From Sedimentisphaerales bacterium (lineage in GTDB: Bacteria > Planctomycetota > Phycisphaerae > Sedimentisphaerales > SG8-4), in contig JAFGJR010000033.1 of assembly GCA_016928975.1 (NCBI GenBank), positions 1 through 64,000 of the forward strand: a stretch of 64,000 nt of DNA, given 5' to 3'. Of this stretch, positions 18,282-25,968 are shown in pieces. How positions within the stretch are numbered: position 1 is the stretch's first letter; every line of letters starts with the position of its first letter. Both the position numbers and the translations under genes were made by a program. The notes beneath the pieces are model-generated. The model was not told where the DNA came from. It saw nothing but the letters and a program-made list of their open reading frames with translations, and searched no databases.

Positions 18282-19541
18282 ATGCAACAGATGTCGCGAA
18301 TCCTGGGGATCATGCTTTGCCTGGCATCGCTCGCGTGTGTGCCGGCGCTCAAGGCCGTCGAGCCATTCCAGGTGACCGTCACTGACACTGAGCGGGACAT
18401 CTACATGGAATCAGTGGACCTGGCGAGTGACCGGGTGACTCCCGACTGTCCCCACGCATGGTCCGTGCGGAAGCACGTCCTGCGCGGCGGCAGGCAGGAG
18501 GGCGTGGACGTCATCGACGTCGACAACGGCCGGCTTCGTTTCCGCGTCGTTCCCACTCGCGGCATGTCCCTGCAGAAGGCGATGCTTGGGGACGTCCGCC
18601 TCGGCTGGGATTCGCCGGTCAGGGACCTCGTCCATCCGAAGCTGCTGGACCTGGAGTCCCGGCAGGGACTTGGCTGGCTGGAGGGTTTCAACGAGTGGGT
18701 CGTGCGGTGCGGCCTGGAGTTCTTTGGCGCCCCCGGGATGGACGAATTCATCGACAATACCGGCAACAAGGCCCGGATGGACCTGACCCTGCACGGAAAG
18801 ATCGGCAACATCCCCGCCTCGTTCGTGCAGGTGACGGTAGACCGCTCACCGCCGTACACGATCCGCGTTCGTGGCAGGGTGGACGAGACCTGCATGCACG
18901 GGCCGAAGCTGGAACTGTGGGCCGAGATTTCGACCCAGGCCGGCTCGGACTCTCTCCGCATCTCCGATAAGATCACCAACCGCAGTGCTAAGGAGCAGGA
19001 ATTCGGGGTCCTGTATCACGCGAACTACGGCCCGCCGCTGATGGAGCAGGATGCGAAGTTTATCGGACCCGTGAAGCGGGTGGTCCCGATCAACGCCCTC
19101 GCGGCAGCAGGGCTCTCCACGTACGACGTCTACCGCGGGCCGACACCCGGCGTGGCGGAGCGGGTCTATTGCCTCTGGCTATGGGCTGACCCATACGACC
19201 GGACGAAGGTCATGCTCCGCAATGCTCGTGGGGACAAGGCGGTCGTCATGGCGTTCTCCGTGAAGGAGCTGCCGTACTTCACGATCTGGAAGAATCCTGT
19301 AGCGCTGGAAGATGGATATGTCACGGGACTGGAGCCTGGTACGGGCTTCTCTCGCAACAGGTCGATCGAACGAAGAGCCGGCCGGGTCCCTGTCTTGAAG
19401 CCCCATGAGAGCCGCACGTTTACCCTGGACTTCCTTGCGCTCGCAGATTCAGACCGGATCGCGGATACAGCACGAGAGATCCAGCGGATTCAGGGCGATC
19501 GCCCGACCCAGATCGATAACGAGCCTCTGCCAGTAGAGTGA
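18282..19541 (+). CDS. Secreted DUF4432 (aldose-1-epimerase-like) protein
   Basis: A 419-residue protein with a signal peptide (ILGIMLCLASLACVPALKA) and a DUF4432 domain, a galactose-mutarotase-like beta sandwich. Characteristic segments are RFRVVPTRGMSLQKAMLGD, LGWLEGFNEWVVRCGLEFFG, LYHANYGPP, and YFTIWKNPVALEDGYVTGLE (short parts of the conserved core). The family is predicted to bind sugars; the substrate is unknown. AAGGAGG lies 6 bases before the ATG. It is divergent from the sialate O-acetylesterase, so a shared glycan-degradation role is plausible but unproven. Confidence 0.85.
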   Translation: MQQMSRILGIMLCLASLACVPALKAVEPFQVTVTDTERDIYMESVDLASDRVTPDCPHAWSVRKHVLRGGRQEGVDVIDVDNGRLRFRVVPTRGMSLQKAMLGDVRLGWDSPVRDLVHPKLLDLESRQGLGWLEGFNEWVVRCGLEFFGAPGMDEFIDNTGNKARMDLTLHGKIGNIPASFVQVTVDRSPPYTIRVRGRVDETCMHGPKLELWAEISTQAGSDSLRISDKITNRSAKEQEFGVLYHANYGPPLMEQDAKFIGPVKRVVPINALAAAGLSTYDVYRGPTPGVAERVYCLWLWADPYDRTKVMLRNARGDKAVVMAFSVKELPYFTIWKNPVALEDGYVTGLEPGTGFSRNRSIERRAGRVPVLKPHESRTFTLDFLALADSDRIADTAREIQRIQGDRPTQIDNEPLPVE

Positions 19542-19637
19542 GGGCCCGCGCCCGGCGAATCGAACCCGGTGGGAGCATTGCCGTAGGGATGGCGCTGATC
19601 CGTACGCTGGTGGATCCTGAAATTGCACAGATTAGGC

Positions 19638-19667
19638 TTTACAAGTGCTGGCGAGGCCCTTTATAGT
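19638..19667 (+). promoter_or_regulatory. Promoter of the thioredoxin-like gene
   Basis: TTTACA (19638-19643), an 18-base spacer and TATAGT (19662-19667), 38 bases before the ATG at 19706. Confidence 0.65.
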
Positions 19668-19705
19668 ACGTCATTTGCAGGAATAGACCCAGGGAGGTTT
19701 GAGCT

Positions 19706-20389
19706 ATGGCCATATGGAATAGGAACACGATCTACTATTGGGTGACCTCGCTAGTTCTGGCGTTCATGGTTGGTTTGGGAGCTTTGAACGGCTGCAGGAA
19801 GCAACCGGCGGCACCGGCGAAGACGGAATCGTCGAAGGCCAGCCCTGCGGCGTCCACGCAGCCTGTCGATGCCTCGAAGGACCCGATCCAGGCGGCCAAG
19901 AGCTTGTCGGGCGACTCCAAGGCCAGCCTGCAGAAGGCGATCGAAGAGGCCAAGACATGGGAGCCGGCGTTCGAGCAGTGGCAAGGCAAGATCGCGCCCG
20001 ACATCACGCTTACGGACATCAACGGCAACGTCCATAAGCTGAGCAACTATCGGGGCAAGGACGTGCTCGTCGTGTTCTGGGCCACCTGGTGCGGGCCCTG
20101 CAAGCTGGAGGCTCCCGAGCTGATCGAGCTTCGCAAGAGCGTGAGCCAGGACAAGTTGGTCATGCTGGCCATCTCGCGGGAGGACCCGGCGTTGCTGAAG
20201 AGCTTCGCCGCCCAGAACCAGTTGAACTATACGGTGCTGTCCTGTGCCGGAACGACGCTGCCCAGCCCGTATGGGGACGTCCGGAACATCCCGAGCGCGT
20301 TCTTCGTCGATCCGGAGGGCAAGATCAAGCTGGCGACGATGGGCATGCTGCCCCGGGCGGATATCAACAAGATACTGGACGCCAAGTGA
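19706..20389 (+). CDS. TlpA/ResA-like thioredoxin-fold lipoprotein
   Basis: A 227-residue envelope protein. The N-terminal membrane segment ends in a lipobox-like GALNGC near residue 30, followed by an Ala/Pro/Lys-rich spacer (to about residue 90). A thioredoxin domain of the AhpC/TSA-Redoxin TlpA type follows (APDITLTDINGNVHKLSNYRGK, FWATWCGPCK with the CxxC pair, cis-Pro region NIPSAFFVD). Such proteins reduce periplasmic disulfides, for example in cytochrome c maturation; the partner here is unknown. GGGAGG lies 8 bases upstream. No ccs/ccm genes are nearby. Confidence 0.9.
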   Translation: MAIWNRNTIYYWVTSLVLAFMVGLGALNGCRKQPAAPAKTESSKASPAASTQPVDASKDPIQAAKSLSGDSKASLQKAIEEAKTWEPAFEQWQGKIAPDITLTDINGNVHKLSNYRGKDVLVVFWATWCGPCKLEAPELIELRKSVSQDKLVMLAISREDPALLKSFAAQNQLNYTVLSCAGTTLPSPYGDVRNIPSAFFVDPEGKIKLATMGMLPRADINKILDAK

Positions 20390-20460
20390 GGCAGACCGGT
20401 AGTCCGGCGGCGCTGGCGGAGAAGATTTTGAGAAGTTGCTGTGGACGGGCTCTTGGACCG

Positions 20461-20470
20461 CTGGTATAAT
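20461..20470 (+). promoter_or_regulatory. Extended -10 promoter of rpmA-obgE
   Basis: TATAAT (20465-20470) is preceded by TGG, an extended -10. The -35 is weak (TGGACG about 17 bases upstream). The leader to the rpmA ATG would be about 40 bases. Confidence 0.6.
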
Positions 20471-20517
20471 GCAGGGTTTCGAGAGTTGCACGGGTGACGA
20501 TAGATAAGAGGTAGGTT

Positions 20518-20751
20518 ATGGCACATAAAAAGGGACAGGGCGCATCGAGGAACGGGCGAGACAGCAACGCTCACTACCGGGGGATCAAGGAGTACGGCGG
20601 CCAGTCGGTCAAGGCCGGCTCGATCCTCGTCCGGCAGTGCGGCACGAAGTTCTTTCCTGGCTCGAACGTCGGAATGGGCAGGGACTACACCCTGTTCGCC
20701 GTGAAGGATGGCACCGTTCAGTTCCAGGGCCGGCGGGTGCACGTCCTCTGA
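20518..20751 (+). CDS. rpmA: 50S ribosomal protein bL27
   Basis: bL27 sits near the peptidyl transferase centre. The 77-residue sequence is canonical: [20 protein letters not shown], then [38 protein letters not shown]. It has no Firmicute-type cleavable N-terminal extension. rplU (bL21), the usual upstream partner, is absent; the gene has its own promoter and is followed by a terminator, then obgE. Confidence 0.98.
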   Translation: MAHKKGQGASRNGRDSNAHYRGIKEYGGQSVKAGSILVRQCGTKFFPGSNVGMGRDYTLFAVKDGTVQFQGRRVHVL

Positions 20752-20782
20752 CGGACTGCGCCCTCGGGTGGTCTCGATCGTG

Positions 20783-20810
20783 AAGGGATGGTCTTCGGCC
20801 ATCCCTTTTT
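20783..20810 (+). terminator. Intrinsic terminator after rpmA
   Basis: AAGGGATGG (20783-20791) pairs with CCATCCCTT (20799-20807) around a 7-base loop TCTTCGG and runs into a T tract. It lies only 15 bases before obgE, so partial read-through or a separate obgE promoter must exist. Confidence 0.85.
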
Positions 20811-20815
20811 CGTAG

Positions 20816-21826
<1,011 letters not shown>

Positions 21827-21892
21827 TGTCAGGCATTGGCGCAGTTTGTGAGGAACAGGCTTGAGGTGGAGGGCCGAAGAGCCTACAGTTGA

Positions 21893-22108
21893 GTCAACGC
21901 CAGTCCGGGCAGTGACATAGACCTGCTCGTCCTATTGAGCGGGCCGTTTGACTATGCCCGGGAGCTGCGCCAGATTGTCGATTCACTCTGCGCAATTCAG
22001 CTCGAGACCGACCAGCTTATCTCCGCCACAGGCGCCCCCGTCGACGAGTTCGAGGCGGGTAGCATACAGCTTTATCGGAACGCCAGACGTGAAGGGATAT
22101 TGGTGTGA
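21893..22108 (+). pseudogene. Remnant of an MNT-type nucleotidyltransferase
   Basis: A 71-codon open frame with no start codon reads ASPGSDIDLLVLLSGPFDYA, ending QLYRNARREGILV. This matches the C-terminal two-thirds of minimal nucleotidyltransferases (GSRARG..SDIDLLV, then the ..YRNxxREGxxV ending), which often pair with HEPN proteins. An in-frame TGA at 21890-21892 lies just before it, and the GSRARG part is missing, so the gene is truncated. No HEPN partner is present. The frame does not extend downstream of 22108. Confidence 0.75.
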
Positions 22109-22193
22109 CGCCGGGACGTGATGGCCCGGCTGCATGGATGCCCGTGTTCTCGATGGGACGTCGTGCAATGGAGGCTCGACTCTCGCCCGGCTG

Positions 22194-22590
22194 CTATCGC
22201 GGTGTGTAGTCGGGCGGAATGACCGGCTCAATGTCTGCGGCGGACAGCAGCGGATTCCACTGGAATTGACCGGCTGCTCCGCCGCCATGCACCGAGCCGA
22301 GCGTGTATTCTTCTTCCAGGCGAACGGGCAACTGCGTGTCGGTGCTCACCCAGAGCCTCGCGGAATAGTCCTCAATGTTCGATGGTCCCGATGACTCGCG
22401 AATGACGCCCAGCCCGTTGATCTCGATGCCCTCGGCTTTCACGCCATCGATGGTCTTCTGTCCCAGCGGCCTGAAGTCCGCGGACAGGAAACGACGCACC
22501 CATTCTCGTGGGTCCATCTCCTGCCGGTCCATCATCGCCCGATCCTGCTCCCTCAGCTTGGTGCGAAAGTACTTCCTCTCCCGTGGCCAT
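22194..22590 (-). pseudogene. C-terminal remnant of a sigma-factor-associated envelope protein
   Basis: From about 22590 to 22194 on the minus strand the frame reads LREQDRAMMDRQEMDPREWV, then LGQKTIDGVKAEGIEINGLG, ARLWVSTDTQLPVRLEEEY and ends IEPVIPPDYTPR. This resembles the C-terminal half of planctomycete proteins encoded just after ECF sigma genes (LolA/outer-membrane-lipoprotein-like, with motifs such as G.K.IDG....GIE and ARLWV...T.LPVR; recalled). No start for this frame is credible. It is joined out of frame to the sigma remnant upstream, so both appear inactive. Confidence 0.6.
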
Positions 22591-22950
22591 GTTCTCGGCG
22601 ATTGCCGGCTCGGTCTGGAGCTTCTCGTGCCTGCGTCGTCGGCGCACCTGCTGACGACGCCATTCGACACACCGTCGTCTGGCGATGTCGATGATCCATG
22701 GTCCGAAGCTGGCGGGCTTGTGGATCTTGCCCAATCTCTGATAGGCGCACAGGAATACATCCTGGGCCAGATCCTGGGCGTCCGCCAGGTTGCGCGTGTA
22801 GTCGTGGCAGACCGCCCGGACTATGGGCGCAAACCGGTCGTAAAGTGTTTCATAGGCAGTTCTATCACCTGCGATGACGGCTCGTACGAGCTGCTCTTCG
22901 CTCCGTTTGGCCAACGTGAGACCCTCAGGCTCTGACACGATCGTAGACAT
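22560..22950 (-). pseudogene. Truncated ECF sigma factor (region 2 only)
   Basis: The minus-strand frame from 22950 gives SEEQLVRAVIAGDRTAYETL, AQDLAQDVFLCAYQRLGKI, and SFGPWIIDIARRRCVEWRRQ, a clear sigma-70 region 2 of the ECF type. After about residue 120 the frame enters sequence unlike sigma region 4 and instead overlaps, in the wrong frame, the envelope-protein remnant. Region 4 is therefore missing. The simplest reading is a deletion joining the 5' part of a sigma gene to the 3' part of its downstream partner near 22570-22590. The start at 22950 is a guess (no ribosome binding site). Confidence 0.65.
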
Positions 22951-23016
22951 GGTGGCCGCACGGGCCAAATTGTCTACTGCAAAATCGAGGCATTCTCCAG
23001 ACGGGCGAGCTGGTCA

Positions 23017-23045
23017 TTGACAGGGAGGGCAAGATGCGATAGAAA
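23017..23045 (+). promoter_or_regulatory. Promoter of coaX
   Basis: TTGACA (23017-23022), a 17-base spacer and TAGAAA (23040-23045), 68 bases before the coaX start. Confidence 0.6.
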
Positions 23046-23113
23046 TACTCGTTGCGGCAGGGCGGCTGAGACGATGCGAAATGAGCAGGAATCTGACAAT
23101 CCGGGCGTGATTC

Positions 23114-23908
23114 ATGAACATCATCGCGGTAGATATTGGAAATACGAATATCGGCATCGGGCTTTTTCTCGATGGCAAGGAGGAGCCCATTCAAACGGTC
23201 CCCGGCGGGGCGGAGAGCGAGCTGCGCAAGTCCCTGCTGGACGTGTGGGAAAAGGTGCCGGTGCTGGAGAGTTCAGCAGAGGGCAGACGCAACGGCGCCA
23301 TCGTTGTGAGCAGTGTCAAGCCCGCCTGGACCGAACGGATCCGGCAGATCGTGGAAGAAGATCTGCACGAGAAGATCCAGGTGATTGGCGAGGATCTCCC
23401 TCTGCCGATGCTGGTGTGGGTGGACGATCCCAAGAAGCTGGGCACGGACCGGGTGGTTGCGGCGGCGGCGGCGTACGCGGTCGTTGAAGATGCCGTCGTC
23501 GTAGTGGACCTCGGCACAGCGGTGACGATCGACCTGGTGGATGAGCACGGCGTCTTCCAGGGCGGCGTGATCGTCCCGGGTTTTGAAATCAGCGCCCAGG
23601 CGCTGAAGAACCATACGGCTCAGCTTCCGAAGGTCACGGTCCATCACCCGGACGGGCCCTACGGCAAGAACACCGCTGATGCGATCAATAGTGGCCTGTA
23701 CTACTCGATCATCGGTGCCATGGAGGAGATCATCCGGCGGTACGCCGAGCAGATCGGCCGATGGCCTCAGACGGTCATCACCGGCTCCGGCGCGGAGGTC
23801 ATCAAGGACGATTGTCCCTTCGTGGACAACTACGTCCCGCACTTGGTCATCAAAGGCATCGTCCTGGCCTACATGAAGTACATCGAGGACAAAAGCGAAT
23901 TGGCGTGA
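23114..23908 (+). CDS. coaX: Type III pantothenate kinase
   Basis: CoaX phosphorylates pantothenate, the first step of coenzyme A synthesis. The 264-residue protein belongs to the ASKHA fold: phosphate-1 motif IAVDIGNTNIGIGLF, GTDRVVAAAAAYA, phosphate-2 motif DLGTAVTIDLVD, GGVIVPGFE, and adenosine motif VITGSGAEVI. Length is normal. It is followed after 3 bases by mnmE, so the two are co-transcribed. The promoter at 23017-23045 drives both. Confidence 0.95.
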   Translation: MNIIAVDIGNTNIGIGLFLDGKEEPIQTVPGGAESELRKSLLDVWEKVPVLESSAEGRRNGAIVVSSVKPAWTERIRQIVEEDLHEKIQVIGEDLPLPMLVWVDDPKKLGTDRVVAAAAAYAVVEDAVVVVDLGTAVTIDLVDEHGVFQGGVIVPGFEISAQALKNHTAQLPKVTVHHPDGPYGKNTADAINSGLYYSIIGAMEEIIRRYAEQIGRWPQTVITGSGAEVIKDDCPFVDNYVPHLVIKGIVLAYMKYIEDKSELA

Positions 23909-23911
23909 GAG

Positions 23912-25090
23912 ATGTCTGCGTTGGCTGCAGTGATGACCGGTCGGGGTCTGGGTGCCATTGCCACGATTCAGCTCCTCGGCGAATCGGCGGGGGCCCTGCT
24001 GGCGAGGCTCTTTCGCGGAGCAGACGGCAAACCATCTGAATTGTCTACCGGTTGGGTTCTCGTCGGGCACATCGCGGAAAACGGCGAAATTGTGGATCAG
24101 GTGACTGTCGGTTGTGAAGGTCCCAATGTCTTTGCCATCCACTGCCACGCCAATCCGCTGATCGTCGAGAGGATCATGAGACTGTTGCGGCAGAGTGGCG
24201 TCCAGATCGTCGCGCCCGAGCAAATGCTCGCGAAGACCTTTGCCGCTCAGGGCACAGGGAGCTCCATTGCGGCGGAGGCGAAACAGGCACTCGCCGTCGT
24301 GAAGACGGTTGCAGGAGCCGAGATTCTCTCGCACCAGATCAAGTCCGGTCTGTCCGCCAAAGTCATGCAGTGGCGTCAGGAGCTTGGCACAAAACCTCTC
24401 TCGCAGATCACGGCTGAAGCGGAGCAAATCCTCAGAGAAAGCGAACCAGCGAGACTGATCATCTCCGGCTGCACCATCGCCCTGGCCGGCCCGCCGAACA
24501 CGGGCAAGAGCACGCTCTTGAATACGCTGGCCGGCCGCGAGAGAGCGGTTGTCACCGACATCCGGGGCACGACGCGAGACTGGGTCTCGGCGGAAATTCA
24601 CATCCCGCCCCTGGTCGCGACCATCATTGACACAGCGGGCCTCGATCCTGGGCTTATGGCCGGCGCCATCGACCGGGCCGCCCAGCGAATGAGCATTGAG
24701 ATCATTGACCAGAGTGATCTGGTTCTCCTGATCTTGGACGCCAGCCAACACGCCGATCAACTCAGCGAGTCTCTCATGGACAGGCTGCTCAACAAGAGAA
24801 CCATCGTCGTCCTCAACAAGGTCGACCTGCCGCGACGCTTCGATCCAGCCTCTGTGCCCGCACACTTGGGACAGCCGATCCACATCAGCGCCAAGCAAGG
24901 CACGGGAATCGAGGAACTGATCCAGGCCATTCATCAGACTCTCGGCACAACCGCCTTTGATCCGAAGGCCCCCGTCGCCTTCACAACCCGGCAGACGTCC
25001 CTGCTCGAACAACTCACCCGCGCCCCATCAAGCCCTGGACTACCGCACGCCGGCGGAGGTCCACTTCGGGGTCCGCCCCGGCAAAAGTAA
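23912..25090 (+). CDS. mnmE: tRNA-modification GTPase MnmE, C-terminus replaced
   Basis: MnmE, with MnmG, makes the 5-carboxymethylaminomethyl group on U34 of several tRNAs. The 392-residue frame shows the divergent N-terminal formyl-folate-binding domain, the helical domain, and the inserted G domain: G1 GPPNTGKST near residue 192, G2 DIRGTTRDW, G3 DTAGL, G4 NKVDL and SAKQGTG. Family members are about 450 residues and end in C-I/L-G-K-C. Here the homology stops near residue 368 (LLEQLTRA). The last 22 residues (SSPGLPHAGG and onward) are an out-of-frame reading of a transposase fragment at 25023-25175. The catalytic C-terminal Cys is lost, so activity is doubtful. Confidence 0.85.
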   Translation: MSALAAVMTGRGLGAIATIQLLGESAGALLARLFRGADGKPSELSTGWVLVGHIAENGEIVDQVTVGCEGPNVFAIHCHANPLIVERIMRLLRQSGVQIVAPEQMLAKTFAAQGTGSSIAAEAKQALAVVKTVAGAEILSHQIKSGLSAKVMQWRQELGTKPLSQITAEAEQILRESEPARLIISGCTIALAGPPNTGKSTLLNTLAGRERAVVTDIRGTTRDWVSAEIHIPPLVATIIDTAGLDPGLMAGAIDRAAQRMSIEIIDQSDLVLLILDASQHADQLSESLMDRLLNKRTIVVLNKVDLPRRFDPASVPAHLGQPIHISAKQGTGIEELIQAIHQTLGTTAFDPKAPVAFTTRQTSLLEQLTRAPSSPGLPHAGGGPLRGPPRQK

Positions 25091-25175
25091 CAATGTAACA
25101 GGTGTTAACAGGAAAGAAAAAGAAGCAAAAAGAAAGAAGATGCTACCACTACAGAATACTACCTTAAAGAATTGA
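25023..25175 (+). pseudogene. IS3-type transposase C-terminal fragment
   Basis: In the third frame the DNA reads PHQALDYRTPAEVHFG, the typical C-terminal motif of IS3/IS481-like DDE transposases (HQALGYRTPAEVY), followed by a basic tail to a stop at 25175. Nothing upstream in this frame is transposase, so only the extreme 3' end of the element remains. It overlaps the tail of mnmE. Downstream, an A-rich stretch (25100-25190) differs from the GC-rich surroundings, consistent with foreign DNA. Confidence 0.8.
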
Positions 25176-25252
25176 GAATTTGGTCTGGAAACCGGCAGTG
25201 CCTCACCACCCCGGGTGATGGGATTCTAACCATGATTTGCCCGCGGGCTCTA

Positions 25253-25282
25253 TTGACCCGCGCCCGTGTGCTGTGCTATCCT
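25253..25282 (+). promoter_or_regulatory. Promoter of the toxin-antitoxin pair
   Basis: TTGACC (25253-25258), an 18-base spacer and TATCCT (25277-25282), 60 bases before the antitoxin start. The remaining 25091-25342 stretch has no other gene. Confidence 0.5.
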
Positions 25283-25342
25283 TTGTCATGATGGTATGTG
25301 CTCGAAGAGAGAACTGACGGGTTTGCGTGGCGAGGTGCAGCC

Positions 25343-25537
25343 ATGAGTACGAAGGAATTGCTGATCAGTGAAATCGAAGAGGTGCCTGAGCCTTTTCTGG
25401 CCGAGGTGCTCGATTTTGTCTATTTCCTGAAAGCCAGGATTGCCCGGGAGAAGCTGGCCACAGCCATCGCGAGTGAATCCTCTCTGTCCAAGGACTGGCT
25501 CAGACCCGAGGAGGATGAAGCGTGGCGAGATTTGTAA
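25343..25537 (+). CDS. Antitoxin, DUF2281 family
   Basis: A 64-residue protein with TKELLISEIEEVPEPFLAEV, LDFVYFLKARI and a C-terminal KDWLRPEEDEAWRDL, matching DUF2281-type antitoxins, where the N-terminal part dimerises and the acidic, Trp-containing tail probably blocks the toxin. The start at 25343 has GAGGTG 5 bases upstream; an upstream in-frame start lacks one. It overlaps the toxin gene by 16 bases, the usual antitoxin-first order. Confidence 0.8.
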   Translation: MSTKELLISEIEEVPEPFLAEVLDFVYFLKARIAREKLATAIASESSLSKDWLRPEEDEAWRDL

Positions 25538-25854
25538 AGGGTGATGTCGTCGTCATACCGTTCCCCTTCTCGGACCTCAGCCAGTCGAAGCGCCGGCCGG
25601 CTCTTGTCATCGCCCCGCTCGAAGGAGACGACGTCATTCTTCGCCAGTTGACGAGCAAGACCATCAAAGACACGTACGCCGTCGCAGTCGAAGATGCGGA
25701 TTTCGCATCAGGGAACCTGAAACAGCCGGGGAACATAAGACCCAATCGACTGTTTACTGCCGATACACACACTATCTTGTACAAGGTGGGCAGCATCAAG
25801 ACACAGAAACTCGCTGAAGTGGTCGAGAAGCTGGTTGGGATCATCAGGAGTTGA
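25522..25854 (+). CDS. PemK/MazF-like toxin
   Basis: A 110-residue protein of the PemK/MazF fold: FVKGDVVVIPFPFSDLSQSK (the GDVV..PFPFSD N-terminal strand) and KRRPALVIAPL, with the conserved Arg and Pro. A beta-barrel region follows, with a KVGSIKTQKLAEVVEKLVG ending. MazF-like toxins cleave single-stranded RNA; the target here is unknown. The gene overlaps its antitoxin. It lies just downstream of the transposase scar, in the decayed region, consistent with acquisition by transfer. Confidence 0.87.
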   Translation: MARFVKGDVVVIPFPFSDLSQSKRRPALVIAPLEGDDVILRQLTSKTIKDTYAVAVEDADFASGNLKQPGNIRPNRLFTADTHTILYKVGSIKTQKLAEVVEKLVGIIRS

Positions 25855-25932
25855 GGCGTGCCTGTTTCTGCGGGCCATCGGCGGCATGGCGTGGCAGAGC
25901 GACCTGCGGGAGGCGTGCGTTCGTGGAGGCGG

Positions 25933-25960
25933 TTGTGAAAACGCACGGAGTCTGTATAAT
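25933..25960 (+). promoter_or_regulatory. Promoter of mutS
   Basis: TTGTGA (25933-25938), a 16-base spacer and TATAAT (25955-25960). The ATG of mutS lies 9 bases after the -10 box, so the transcript would start at or within a base or two of the start codon (leaderless). Confidence 0.7.
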
Positions 25961-25968
25961 CGCTTTGC

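Noticed and set aside
20783..20810. Hairpin between rpmA and obgE as a riboswitch or attenuator
   Set aside because: It is a simple 9-bp stem with a T tract, best explained as an intrinsic terminator.
23273..25012. 579-codon minus-strand open frame
   Set aside because: Antisense to coaX and mnmE, which have clear motifs.
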